A DNA stretch of 64,000 nucleotides from Lysobacterales bacterium (lineage in GTDB: Bacteria; Pseudomonadota; Gammaproteobacteria; Xanthomonadales; Rhodanobacteraceae), in NCBI GenBank assembly GCA_017305135.1, contig JAFKNA010000009.1, positions 62,001 through 126,000 on the forward strand, given 5' to 3'. Below, one piece after another: positions 44,745 to 53,078 of this stretch. The notes under the pieces are model-generated. The model was not told the origin of the DNA. It saw nothing but the letters and a program-made list of their open reading frames with translations, and made no database searches. Position 1 is the stretch's first letter. Each line of letters begins with the position of its first letter. Both the position numbers and the translations under genes were made by a program.

Positions 44745-47720
44745 TCAGTTCTTCAGTTCGACGCGCTTGCCGCCGGAAGCCTGGCCGTTGCCACGGATCA
44801 TCCAGTTGCCGGAGAAGGCATTCCCGCTCGCCTCCTCGATCGTCTCGACGTAGTCGTTGGCGCCGAGGTTCTCCTTGTCCGGCGTATCACCACTGTCGTT
44901 GGCGACGATGTAGGCGCGGTTGGACGTACCCGAATCGGTATCCAGGGCTCCCGGATACAGCGGCGGGGTGAAGCCGCCATCGGCCCAGCTGTCCTCGAAG
45001 CCAATGTAGACATCGCCCGCGCTCGGCACCTCGACCTCGACCGGGAAGCTCTGGAACGTATCGATGCCGCCGGCGACGCCGCTGACACTGGTCAGCAGTT
45101 CCGCGTTGGAGGGATCACCGTCGCCGTCCGCGTCGAAGTAGACCAGGATCGTGACCTGCTTGCCGGTAATGGAACCGGTGTTGTTGGACGGCCACATGAC
45201 CTCGACGTTCTCCAGCAGCAGCGGGAAGTCGGAGGCATCCGGAGAGAAGCGGTTCAGCCACAGCGAGGCGTATTCGATGTTGCCGTCCTCGTCGGTCCAG
45301 CCGATCGCACTCTCGTAGCTGCCATCATCGAGTTGCCAGGTGAACGGGGTACTGCCCACGTCGGTGCCGTCGAAGCCGTCGGCGAAGATCACGTCATCGG
45401 GTTCGGGCTCTGCACCGCCGGTGCCCTTGATGGCCACGCTGAAGTGCTGCTGCGGGGACTGTCCGTTCGCCTCGTTGAAGTGGATGAAGCCGAAGCCGAT
45501 CGCCGGCATTTCCGTCTTGTAGGGCGGATGCACGGTGATGGTCAGTTCCTGGGTCGCGCCCGGCGCCAGCGTGAAGCTGGCCGGCGACACCGTCGCACCG
45601 ATGCCGCCCACGGTAGCCTCGAACGAAGTATTCCAGGTGGCGCTCGTCGACAGGCGGTTGGTGACCTTGCGCGTGAAACTGCAGTCCGGTGTGCAATTCA
45701 GGTTGCGCAGGGCCGGCAGGTTGAGATCCTTCACGTTGATCGAACCGCCGCTCGGATTGGCGGCGATGAAGTTCGCGACGCTCTCGTCCATCGTGAAGCC
45801 GGCCAGCGCCGCCTTGGTAAGGTCGACGCGACCGCTGCCCACGTCGTCGATGTTCCACGGCGTGGTGCCGTCTTCCTGGAAGCCGCCGGTCTTGGTGGTC
45901 GTCATCATCGCCGACTTGACTTCGGTCACCGTCCAGTCCGGCTGCACGGCGCGCACCAGCGCCGCGGCGCCGGCCACGTGCGGGCCCGACATCGAGGTGC
46001 CGCTCATGAACTCGTACTGGCCACTGGTCGGGTCCGTTGCGGCGTAGATGTCCACGCCCGGCCCGGTGATGTCCGGCTTGGTGAGATCGGCCAGGTTGCC
46101 CGGCGTGGGCCCGCGGTAGCTGAAGTCCGCCAGCACATCGCCCTGCGTATAACCCACCGCGATCGCATCCACGTTGCCGGTGGCACTGGACGGATTGGCC
46201 GCCAGGAAGGCGAGCAGCGCATCACCGGTCACGACCGAACTGATGCTGTAGGCCGGCACGGCGGGTGCTCCCGTCGTATCCATGCTGATGGAGCCGGGCT
46301 GATTGTTGGCAATCACCACCAACTCGGCGCCGGCGGCATACGCATTGCTGATCTTCTCGGTGAAGGCACAGGTGCCGCGACGCAGCACGGCGACCGAGCC
46401 CGTGAAGGCACCTGACGCGATGCCGCCGGAATCGGTGCAGCCTTCGATGTTCGCCGGATAGGACTTGACCGGCTTGCCGGTCCAGTTCGGCGTCGATGAG
46501 GGTGGCGTGGTGCTGCCCGGGTTCAGGGGAATGCCGGAGATCTCGTCCGGAGGCGTGCCGGGGCCGGTGATCGACAGGCTGGGCCCGATGATCTGGTCCT
46601 GCGTGGACGCCGCCACCGTCATCACCCACGGGCCCCGATGGTTGACCCTGCCGATCACGGTCGGATCGGTCTGGGTGTTGTTGCCCGCCGAGGCGGCGAC
46701 GAAGATGTCGCTGTCGACCGCATCCAGGAAGCCGCGGTCGTTGTCGGTCCAGGGGCTGGTGCCGCCGGAAATCGAGAAGTTCAACACGTCCGCGCCGTCG
46801 AGGATCGCGTTGTCGATGCCGGCCTTGATGGCGCTGCTGGCGCAGGTGTTGGTGGCGCAGACCTTGTAATGATGGATCGTGGCGCAGGGCGCGACGCCCG
46901 ACATCGTGACCCCGTCCGGCAGCGCCGGCGCCGGCGTGACGGTGTTGTCGATGGTGTTGCCGGCGACCGTGCTGGAGGTGTGCACGCCATGGCCGTAGCC
47001 CGGATTGGCTTCCGGATTGGTGCCGGTGCATTCGCCCGCGGCATTGGTGGAATGGCAATCCACCTTGATCGCCAGCTTGGGATTGGCGGCACTGAAGCCG
47101 CAGGCGGTGTCGTTGGCGAACGAGGGATGCGTGCTGTTGGTGCCGCCATCGAGGATGGCCGCCACGATGCCTTCGCCCTTGGTGCCCACGTGCGTCGGGG
47201 TGTTGCTGCCGTCCCAGATCGTGTCGGCGCCGATGAAGCGCGGTCCGCGATACGTGGTGAGCTGCTCGAAACCGGCCAGCTTCACCGAAACCACGCCCGG
47301 CATGGTCGCGATCGCCGCCGCCTCGCTGGCGGTCAGGTCTGCTGCGATGCCGTTGTGCGTCACGCCATAATGATGCGTGACGGCGATGTCATGGCCGAGC
47401 GCGCCCTGGATCGCGGCAATGTGGCCGAGGCGCGCGGACTGCAGGTATTCCGAATAGGCGACCGCCGCCGGCGATCTCGCATCCAGCCTGCGCGACTGCG
47501 TGGCGCGCGGTGCAGTGGCGGCAAGGCCTTCCACGCCGCCGCGGTAGCTCACGAGGCCGGCTTCGGCAAAGTTGATGAAATAGCTCTGCTGGGCCTCGCT
47601 CTGCGCGGGCGCTGCGGACTTGACCATCGCGCGCGCCTGGACGGACGGCTGGAAGGTCAGACCGACCAGCGCGAGGCCGACGGCGGAGGCGAGGGTCTTG
47701 ATGCGAAGGGGATTCCCCAT
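44745..47720 (-). CDS. Secreted subtilisin-like (S8) serine protease with PA insert
   Basis: A 991-residue exported protease. The signal peptide is RIKTLASAVGLALVGLTFQP with cleavage near SVQA. An inhibitor I9-like propeptide follows (about 45-150). The S8 catalytic triad is Asp191 in AAILDGGTNSTHPSF (DGG rather than the common DTG or DSG), His244 in GYGHGVHTSSTVAG and Ser576 in GTSMSGPHVAGAAAL. A protease-associated (PA) domain is inserted before the Ser. The C-terminal 300 residues include an Fn3-like domain and a jelly-roll-like region starting at VIFADGFDG, a word common in secreted proteins of this order. GGAG lies nine bases before the ATG. A 47836-47864 promoter and a terminator frame it as a single-gene unit. 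Confidence 0.92.
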   Translation of the reverse strand: MGNPLRIKTLASAVGLALVGLTFQPSVQARAMVKSAAPAQSEAQQSYFINFAEAGLVSYRGGVEGLAATAPRATQSRRLDARSPAAVAYSEYLQSARLGHIAAIQGALGHDIAVTHHYGVTHNGIAADLTASEAAAIATMPGVVSVKLAGFEQLTTYRGPRFIGADTIWDGSNTPTHVGTKGEGIVAAILDGGTNSTHPSFANDTACGFSAANPKLAIKVDCHSTNAAGECTGTNPEANPGYGHGVHTSSTVAGNTIDNTVTPAPALPDGVTMSGVAPCATIHHYKVCATNTCASSAIKAGIDNAILDGADVLNFSISGGTSPWTDNDRGFLDAVDSDIFVAASAGNNTQTDPTVIGRVNHRGPWVMTVAASTQDQIIGPSLSITGPGTPPDEISGIPLNPGSTTPPSSTPNWTGKPVKSYPANIEGCTDSGGIASGAFTGSVAVLRRGTCAFTEKISNAYAAGAELVVIANNQPGSISMDTTGAPAVPAYSISSVVTGDALLAFLAANPSSATGNVDAIAVGYTQGDVLADFSYRGPTPGNLADLTKPDITGPGVDIYAATDPTSGQYEFMSGTSMSGPHVAGAAALVRAVQPDWTVTEVKSAMMTTTKTGGFQEDGTTPWNIDDVGSGRVDLTKAALAGFTMDESVANFIAANPSGGSINVKDLNLPALRNLNCTPDCSFTRKVTNRLSTSATWNTSFEATVGGIGATVSPASFTLAPGATQELTITVHPPYKTEMPAIGFGFIHFNEANGQSPQQHFSVAIKGTGGAEPEPDDVIFADGFDGTDVGSTPFTWQLDDGSYESAIGWTDEDGNIEYASLWLNRFSPDASDFPLLLENVEVMWPSNNTGSITGKQVTILVYFDADGDGDPSNAELLTSVSGVAGGIDTFQSFPVEVEVPSAGDVYIGFEDSWADGGFTPPLYPGALDTDSGTSNRAYIVANDSGDTPDKENLGANDYVETIEEASGNAFSGNWMIRGNGQASGGKRVELKN

Positions 47721-47755
47721 TGAGATGATCTCCACAAACTCGGGTACGAACATAT

Positions 47756-47771
47756 GGTCGCCCGGGCGACC
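47756..47771. promoter_or_regulatory. 16-base perfect palindrome in the subtilase leader
   Basis: GGTCGCCCGGGCGACC, between the predicted promoter and the start codon. It could be an operator or an mRNA hairpin near the 5-prime end. Confidence 0.35.
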
Positions 47772-47835
47772 CGTCGGTGATACAGGGCGAGAACAATCGG
47801 ACGGCGAAGCCCAGCCGGCACGACCTGCGTCGGTC

Positions 47836-47864
47836 GTTATAACACCCTTAAGGTGGGCGATAAA
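47836..47864 (-). promoter_or_regulatory. Candidate promoter of the subtilase gene
   Basis: On the minus strand TTTATC and TATAAC, 17 bases apart, in the only AT-rich part of the gap. The predicted leader is about 109 bases and contains the palindrome at 47756-47771. Confidence 0.45.
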
Positions 47865-47961
47865 GGCGGGGTGCCGCAATACGCAGGCGTATGTCGGGAC
47901 GCGGAGCCAGGGGTTCCCGATCCAGGAAGCCGCCGCCGAGGGCGCCTCGAGGACGGTTCAT

Positions 47962-49968
47962 CTAGGCGCTGCAGGCATCCGCCGCGCACGCTTCCGGCGG
48001 CGGCGCCTGGCCACGTGTCCGGGCGGCCAGGAACGCTCGCGCTTCGGCCGCATCACGGGTCAGGCGAAATGGCGGCAGGCTGGAGAGGAAGGCCTTGCCG
48101 TAGCCGCGGGTGGTGAGGCGGGGGTCGCACAGCACCAGCACGCCGCGGTCGTGCACGTCGCGGATCAGGCGGCCGGCACCCTGCTTCAGGGCGATGATCG
48201 CCGCCGGGAGCTGCCAGGCGGTGAACGGCGGTTCGCCGCCGGCGCGGATGGATTCCAGCCGCGCCGCGAGCACCGGATCATCCGGCGCGGCGAACGGCAG
48301 CTTGTCGATCACAACCACGCGGAGCGCATCACCCGGCACGTCCACCCCTTCCCAGAAGCTCGCCGCGCCGAGCAGTACGCCATTGCCGGCCGCGCGGAAG
48401 CCCTCCAGCAGTTGGTGGCGGGGAGCGCTGCCCTGCACGAACAGCGGGAATTCCGCGCACGAGGCCAGCCGTTCGGCGGCGCGCCGGAGCGCGCGATGCG
48501 AGGTGAAAAGAAGGAAGGCACCGCCGGCGGAGGCTTCGAGCAGCGGCAGGACCGCGTCGACCATCCGCTCGGTGTATTCGGGACTGGAAGGCGCCGGCAG
48601 CCCACCCGGCAGCCAGGCCAGCCCCTGGCTGGCGTAATCGAACGGACTCTCCAGATGGAGCGTGCGGGGATCGTCCAGCCCGAGCTGGCGGGTGAAGTGG
48701 GTGAAATCCCCGGCCGCCGACAGCGTGGCCGAGGTGAACACCCACGCTGCCCCGCTGGCTTCGCGCAATGTGCGGAGTGAGTGCGAGAGATCGAGCGGCG
48801 TCGCATGGAAGGCGAATCCCTGTGGCGACAGCTCGTACCAGAGCACGGCGTCGGCGGCGGCGCCATCGCTCAGCCGGCGCAGGCGCTCCAGCTGCAGCTC
48901 TGCGCGTTCGGCGACGCTGGCCAGGCCGCGGCTGCGGCCGGCCTGCCGCTCCAGAACGGCCACCAGCCCGGCGAGTGCGTCATCGAGGGCAGTCAAGCCG
49001 CGTATGGCCGCTTCGTCCCGCTCGATGAGCGCGAACGGGCCCTTGTCCGGGTAGGCGTCGAGGGCCAGGCGCAGGCACCGGATCGCCTGATCGAGAGCCG
49101 CCACCGGTTCCACCAGCAATGCGCCGGCCCCGCTCAGCGCCGCCGCCTCGGCGAGGGCGTCGCGGCCGAGTTCCCTGAGCTGGCGCGCCGACAGCGACAC
49201 GGAAAAGAACTGGCCGGCGAGCTCCGGCACCTGGTGCGCCTCGTCGAGGATGAAGGCCTCGGCGCCGGGCAGGATTTCGCCGAAGCCCTCCTGCTTGATG
49301 GCGAGGTCGGCGAACAGCAGGTGATGGTTGACGACGAGCAGCTCCGCTTCCTGCGCGGCGCGGCGCGCCCTGACCACGAAGCACTCGGCGTGGAACGGGC
49401 ACTCGGCGCCGACGCAGTTCTCCACCGTCGAGGTCACGCGTGGCCAGAGCGGCGAGTCCTCGGGCACGTCGGCGAGCTCCGCCTTGTCGCCGCTGCGCGT
49501 GCGCCTGGCCCATGCGTGCACGGCCGCGAGTTCCTCGCTGGCAGCCACGCCATTGGCGTCGCCGGCGCGGCGCGCCTGCTCGAAGCGGTGCAGGCACAGG
49601 TAGTTGGCGCGCCCCTTGAGCAGGGCCGTCGCCACCCGCGTCCCCAGCACGGAAATGACGCGCGGCAGGTCGCGGTGGAACAGCTGGTCCTGCAGCGCCT
49701 TGGTGCCGGTCGAGACGATCACGCGGCGTCCGGAAAGGAGCGCCGGGACCAGGTAGGCGAAGGTCTTGCCGGTGCCGGTGCCGGCCTCGACGACCAAGGA
49801 GTCACCCGCCGCGATGGCCTGCTCCACGGCCACAGCCATCGCCTGTTGGTACGTGCGTGGCGAGAAGCCCGGCAGCTCGCGTGCGAAGGGTCCGTCCCAG
49901 CCGAGCAGCTCGCCGCCCGAGGACTCCGCGCCCTGCAATGGGCTCGCGCCGCTCACGTCAGCCTGCAT
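47962..49968 (-). CDS. DinG/YoaA-type ATP-dependent DNA helicase
   Basis: A 668-residue superfamily 2 helicase of the XPD/DinG group with an iron-sulfur cluster. Walker A is VVEAGTGTGKTFAYL and Walker B is FILDEAHQVPELA. The four likely Fe-S cysteines lie between: YLCLHR, ENCVGAECPFHAEC. Helicase C motifs are FLLFTSHRAL, LLGAASFWEGVDVPGD and LKQGAGRLIRD. Size and motif order fit E. coli YoaA (636) somewhat better than DinG (716). It is the last gene of the mrcB-TPR-helicase unit (53 bases after the TPR gene). Confidence 0.92.
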   Translation of the reverse strand: MQADVSGASPLQGAESSGGELLGWDGPFARELPGFSPRTYQQAMAVAVEQAIAAGDSLVVEAGTGTGKTFAYLVPALLSGRRVIVSTGTKALQDQLFHRDLPRVISVLGTRVATALLKGRANYLCLHRFEQARRAGDANGVAASEELAAVHAWARRTRSGDKAELADVPEDSPLWPRVTSTVENCVGAECPFHAECFVVRARRAAQEAELLVVNHHLLFADLAIKQEGFGEILPGAEAFILDEAHQVPELAGQFFSVSLSARQLRELGRDALAEAAALSGAGALLVEPVAALDQAIRCLRLALDAYPDKGPFALIERDEAAIRGLTALDDALAGLVAVLERQAGRSRGLASVAERAELQLERLRRLSDGAAADAVLWYELSPQGFAFHATPLDLSHSLRTLREASGAAWVFTSATLSAAGDFTHFTRQLGLDDPRTLHLESPFDYASQGLAWLPGGLPAPSSPEYTERMVDAVLPLLEASAGGAFLLFTSHRALRRAAERLASCAEFPLFVQGSAPRHQLLEGFRAAGNGVLLGAASFWEGVDVPGDALRVVVIDKLPFAAPDDPVLAARLESIRAGGEPPFTAWQLPAAIIALKQGAGRLIRDVHDRGVLVLCDPRLTTRGYGKAFLSSLPPFRLTRDAAEARAFLAARTRGQAPPPEACAADACSA

Positions 49969-50021
49969 GCGTGGGGTTTACCGGCTCCGTAGCGGCCGGC
50001 GCTGCCGCATCCACGGATCCA

Positions 50022-50543
50022 TCACATCCGCGGCGGCGGCGGCACGCGGCAGGCCTTCACGCGCTGGCGCGCATCGGCCACGGTGCCCTCGTCGGACAGC
50101 GCGGTGCGCGTCTCCACCACGGTCTGCCAGTTGCGCGCGCACAGGCTGCCCACCTTCGGGCCGAGGTTGAAGCTCTTCATGGCCAGCTCCTCGGCCCGCG
50201 TCCAGTCGCCGCGGGCGAGTTCGAGCTCGGCCAGATACTGCAGGATGTCCGGCGCCTCGGGGGCGAGCTTCAGCGCCTCCTCGGCCGCGGCCACCGCGGC
50301 GGGGTAGTCGCGGGCGCGTTCGGCCGCCTCGGCGCGGTCGAGGAAGCCATCGATGGCCGGATCGCGGAGCGGCTGCACCTGGACCGCCGAATCGACGCCC
50401 TCGCCCGCGGCGCGCACCGCAGCCACGGCGGCAGCCGGGTCCACGGCCACGGCCGGCTTGACCGGGGAGCTTCCGGAGCCGCCCGGATGCGAGCAGGCGG
50501 CGAGGCCGAGGACGAGCGCGATGGGCAGCAGCAGATGCTTCAT
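50022..50543 (-). CDS. TPR lipoprotein between PBP1b and the helicase
   Basis: A 173-residue protein with a lipoprotein signal KHLLLPIALVLGLAACSH, the lipidated Cys at residue 18. After a Pro/Ala linker there are two TPR-like helical pairs (EAAERARDYPAAVAAAEEAL and ELELARGDWTRAEELAMKS). In related genomes a small TPR lipoprotein next to mrcB is common; by analogy with CpoB and LpoB it may assist the synthase, but that is an inference from position. It lies 79 bases after mrcB on the same strand. Confidence 0.82.
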   Translation of the reverse strand: MKHLLLPIALVLGLAACSHPGGSGSSPVKPAVAVDPAAAVAAVRAAGEGVDSAVQVQPLRDPAIDGFLDRAEAAERARDYPAAVAAAEEALKLAPEAPDILQYLAELELARGDWTRAEELAMKSFNLGPKVGSLCARNWQTVVETRTALSDEGTVADARQRVKACRVPPPPRM

Positions 50544-50622
50544 GGAAGGTGCATCGAAGGGAATCGGGAAGCGCGATTGTGGCATGGCCGCGCGCCGCGG
50601 CGCCTCCCCGCGCCGCGGGGAA

Positions 50623-52902
50623 TCAATCGCCGACGCCGAAGAACTGGCGCAGATGATCGAGCGGGCAATGTTCCTCTTCGCGGGGACCGTACCCGGCCGC
50701 GAACGGCAGCTCGCGCGCGCCGGCGCAGGCGGAATCGCTGCGCTTGCCCGAGCCGGGATCGATCCAGACGCGCTCGATGCCGTCCTGCGGAACCACCAGC
50801 GGCGCGGTCGGGAGGTTGCGCGCCAGGTTGATCCACACCCGCAGGGCGCCGGTGGATCCGAACAGCCCGGTCGGCTTGTTGTCGTCGCGCCCGAGCCAGG
50901 CCACCGCGAGCATGTCGCCGGTGAAGCCGGCGAACCAGGAATCGCGCTGGGTGTCGCTGGTGCCGGTCTTGCCGGCGGCATTGAGCCAACCCAGCCCGGC
51001 GGCGGAAATCGCCCGCGCGGTGCCGTCCACCGTGACCTTCTGCATGGCCCAGGTGACCAGGCGCGCCGCCGTGGTGTAGTCGCCGCTCCCGGGCTTCACC
51101 GCATAGCGCGCGAGCGGGCGCCCCTTGTCGTCCAGCACGCCGCGCACCGCGCGCAGCGGCACGGCATGGCCGTCCGCGGCCAGGTACTGGTAGAGGCCCG
51201 CGACCTCATAGGGCGCGAGTTCCACGGCACCGAGCAGCATCGAGGGATTGGGGTTGATCGGCCGCCCCAGCCGGAACGACTCCAGGAAGCCACGCACCCG
51301 CTCCACCCCGATGCGCTGGCCAAGGTTCACGGTGGCGAGGTTCCAGCTGCGCACCAGCGCGTCGACCAGCAGCACCTGGCCGTGCACCTGGCCGTCATCG
51401 TTCTTCGGCTGCCAGCGCGAGCCGTCGCGCTGCGGCACGTCCACCGGCACGTCGTCGAGCAGGGTGGCCAGCGAGTAGCGCTGCGGCTGCGCCAGTGCCA
51501 CCAGGTTGACGAAGGGCTTCACCAGCGAGCCGATCGGGCGCACGGCATCCAGCGCGCGGTTGAAACCCGGCGCATCGACCTCGCGACTGCCGATCATCGC
51601 GCGCACCTCGCCATCCTGCGCCCCGGTCACCACCAGCGCCGCCTCGATGCCGCCGGCCTGCCTGCCGAGATCGGCCAGCGCGGTGGTGATGGCGCGCTCG
51701 CCGAAGGCTTGCGCCGCCGGCGCGAGCGTGGTGTGGACGGACAGCCCCGCGCTCGCCAGCACGGCCTCCGGATACTCCTGCTGCAGCTGGCGCCTGACGA
51801 GTTCGAGGAAGGCCGGGTAGCGGTCGCGCGCCACCCGCGCGCGCGCGGCGGTGCCGAGCGGCTGGCGGAGCGCCGCCGCGTGCGCCGCCGGATCGAGCAA
51901 CCCGGTGTCGCGGAACTGCCCGAGCACGCTGTTGCGCCGCTTCAGCGCCGCCTCGGGATTGCGCCGCGGGTCGTACAGGCTCGGCCCGCGCACCATGCCG
52001 ACCAGCAGCGCGATTTCGGCCGGCCCGAGGCTCGCCAGGTCGCGGCCGAAATAGAACTCGCTGGCGGCGGCGAAGCCATGCACCGCCTGTCCGCCCTGCT
52101 GGCCGAGGAAGATCTCGTTGACATAGGCCTCGAGGATGCGCCGCTTGTCGTAGCGCGCCTCGATCAGCAGCGCCAGCAGGGCCTCGTTGAACTTGCGCGT
52201 GGCGGTGCGCCCACGATCGAGGAACAGGTTCTTGACCAGCTGCTGGGTCAGCGTCGAACCGCCCTGCACGACCTGTCCGGCGGCGAGGTTCGCCCACGCC
52301 GCGCGAGCGACCGCGGACAGGTCGATGCCGTGGTGGTGCTTGAAGTCGCGGTCCTCCACCGCCTGCAGGCCGGCCACCAGCAGCGGCGGCACCGCACCGA
52401 GCGAGACCACGCGCCGGTCTTCCTGCAGGGCGCCATACAGCGTCGCGATGCGCGCCGGCTCCAGGCGCACGGCATCCAGCGCAGCGCCGCTGTCGGCGTC
52501 GGCGAGGCGCGTCACCCGGTTGCCGGAGATCTCGAAGCGGACCCGCCGCTCGCGCTCCCGCCCATCGAGATAGACGAAGGCACGTCGCGCAATGATGAAC
52601 CCTGCGCCTTGGCGCTGGAACGTGCCCGGCAGGGCTGCGTCGGCGGCCTCCACGTAGCGCGCCGCGGCCAGCTCCAGCAGTAGCGCCTCGGCGCTGAGCG
52701 GCAGCCCGGGCGAGAGCTCCAGCGGCCGTGCATAGACGCGGCTCGGAACCTGCCAGGACAGGTCGTCGAAGCGGCTGCGTACCGCATGGTCCAGCCAGAT
52801 CGTGTACGGCACCAGGAAGCCGATGGCGACGCCGGTACCGAGCCAGCGCGGCACGCGCGAAACATGCCACAACGCGCGGAGGCCGCGGAACAGGCTGTGC
52901 AT
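50623..52902 (-). CDS. mrcB: Penicillin-binding protein 1B, bifunctional peptidoglycan synthase
   Basis: PBP1b polymerises glycan strands and cross-links peptides. The 759-residue product has a short cytoplasmic start, one membrane span (GTGVAIGFLVPYTIWL, residues 22-38) and a UB2H-like region. The GT51 domain has catalytic Glu in VEDRDFKHHHGID, STLTQQLVKNLFL and RRILEAYVNEIFLGQQG. The transpeptidase has SxxK in RPIGSLVKP, SxN in VRSWNLATVN and KTGT in NAAGKTGTSDTQR. All catalytic residues are present. It is divergent from the large glycosyltransferase gene and first in a three-gene unit. Confidence 0.95.
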   Translation of the reverse strand: MHSLFRGLRALWHVSRVPRWLGTGVAIGFLVPYTIWLDHAVRSRFDDLSWQVPSRVYARPLELSPGLPLSAEALLLELAAARYVEAADAALPGTFQRQGAGFIIARRAFVYLDGRERERRVRFEISGNRVTRLADADSGAALDAVRLEPARIATLYGALQEDRRVVSLGAVPPLLVAGLQAVEDRDFKHHHGIDLSAVARAAWANLAAGQVVQGGSTLTQQLVKNLFLDRGRTATRKFNEALLALLIEARYDKRRILEAYVNEIFLGQQGGQAVHGFAAASEFYFGRDLASLGPAEIALLVGMVRGPSLYDPRRNPEAALKRRNSVLGQFRDTGLLDPAAHAAALRQPLGTAARARVARDRYPAFLELVRRQLQQEYPEAVLASAGLSVHTTLAPAAQAFGERAITTALADLGRQAGGIEAALVVTGAQDGEVRAMIGSREVDAPGFNRALDAVRPIGSLVKPFVNLVALAQPQRYSLATLLDDVPVDVPQRDGSRWQPKNDDGQVHGQVLLVDALVRSWNLATVNLGQRIGVERVRGFLESFRLGRPINPNPSMLLGAVELAPYEVAGLYQYLAADGHAVPLRAVRGVLDDKGRPLARYAVKPGSGDYTTAARLVTWAMQKVTVDGTARAISAAGLGWLNAAGKTGTSDTQRDSWFAGFTGDMLAVAWLGRDDNKPTGLFGSTGALRVWINLARNLPTAPLVVPQDGIERVWIDPGSGKRSDSACAGARELPFAAGYGPREEEHCPLDHLRQFFGVGD

Positions 52903-53045
52903 CAGTGAACCAACCGCATGCCGGGAACCATCGCACGCTCCGGGAGGCGGAGCGCGCGCAGTGTAGCCGCGGGTCGTCGCAGGTGGCGAGACGGGTCGCG
53001 GTCGCCGGCGGCGGACGGCCTTCGCCTCCATGGCCGGCAATCAAG

Positions 53046-53051
53046 GATAAT
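53046..53051 (+). promoter_or_regulatory. Candidate -10 box of the large glycosyltransferase gene
   Basis: GATAAT in GGATAATCCGCG, the same 12-base word as the rapA -10. It is 28 bases before the ATG, leaving a short leader with GGAG. The -35 is weak. Confidence 0.4.
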
Positions 53052-53078
53052 CCGCGCTTTGCACGCACTTGGAGCTTC

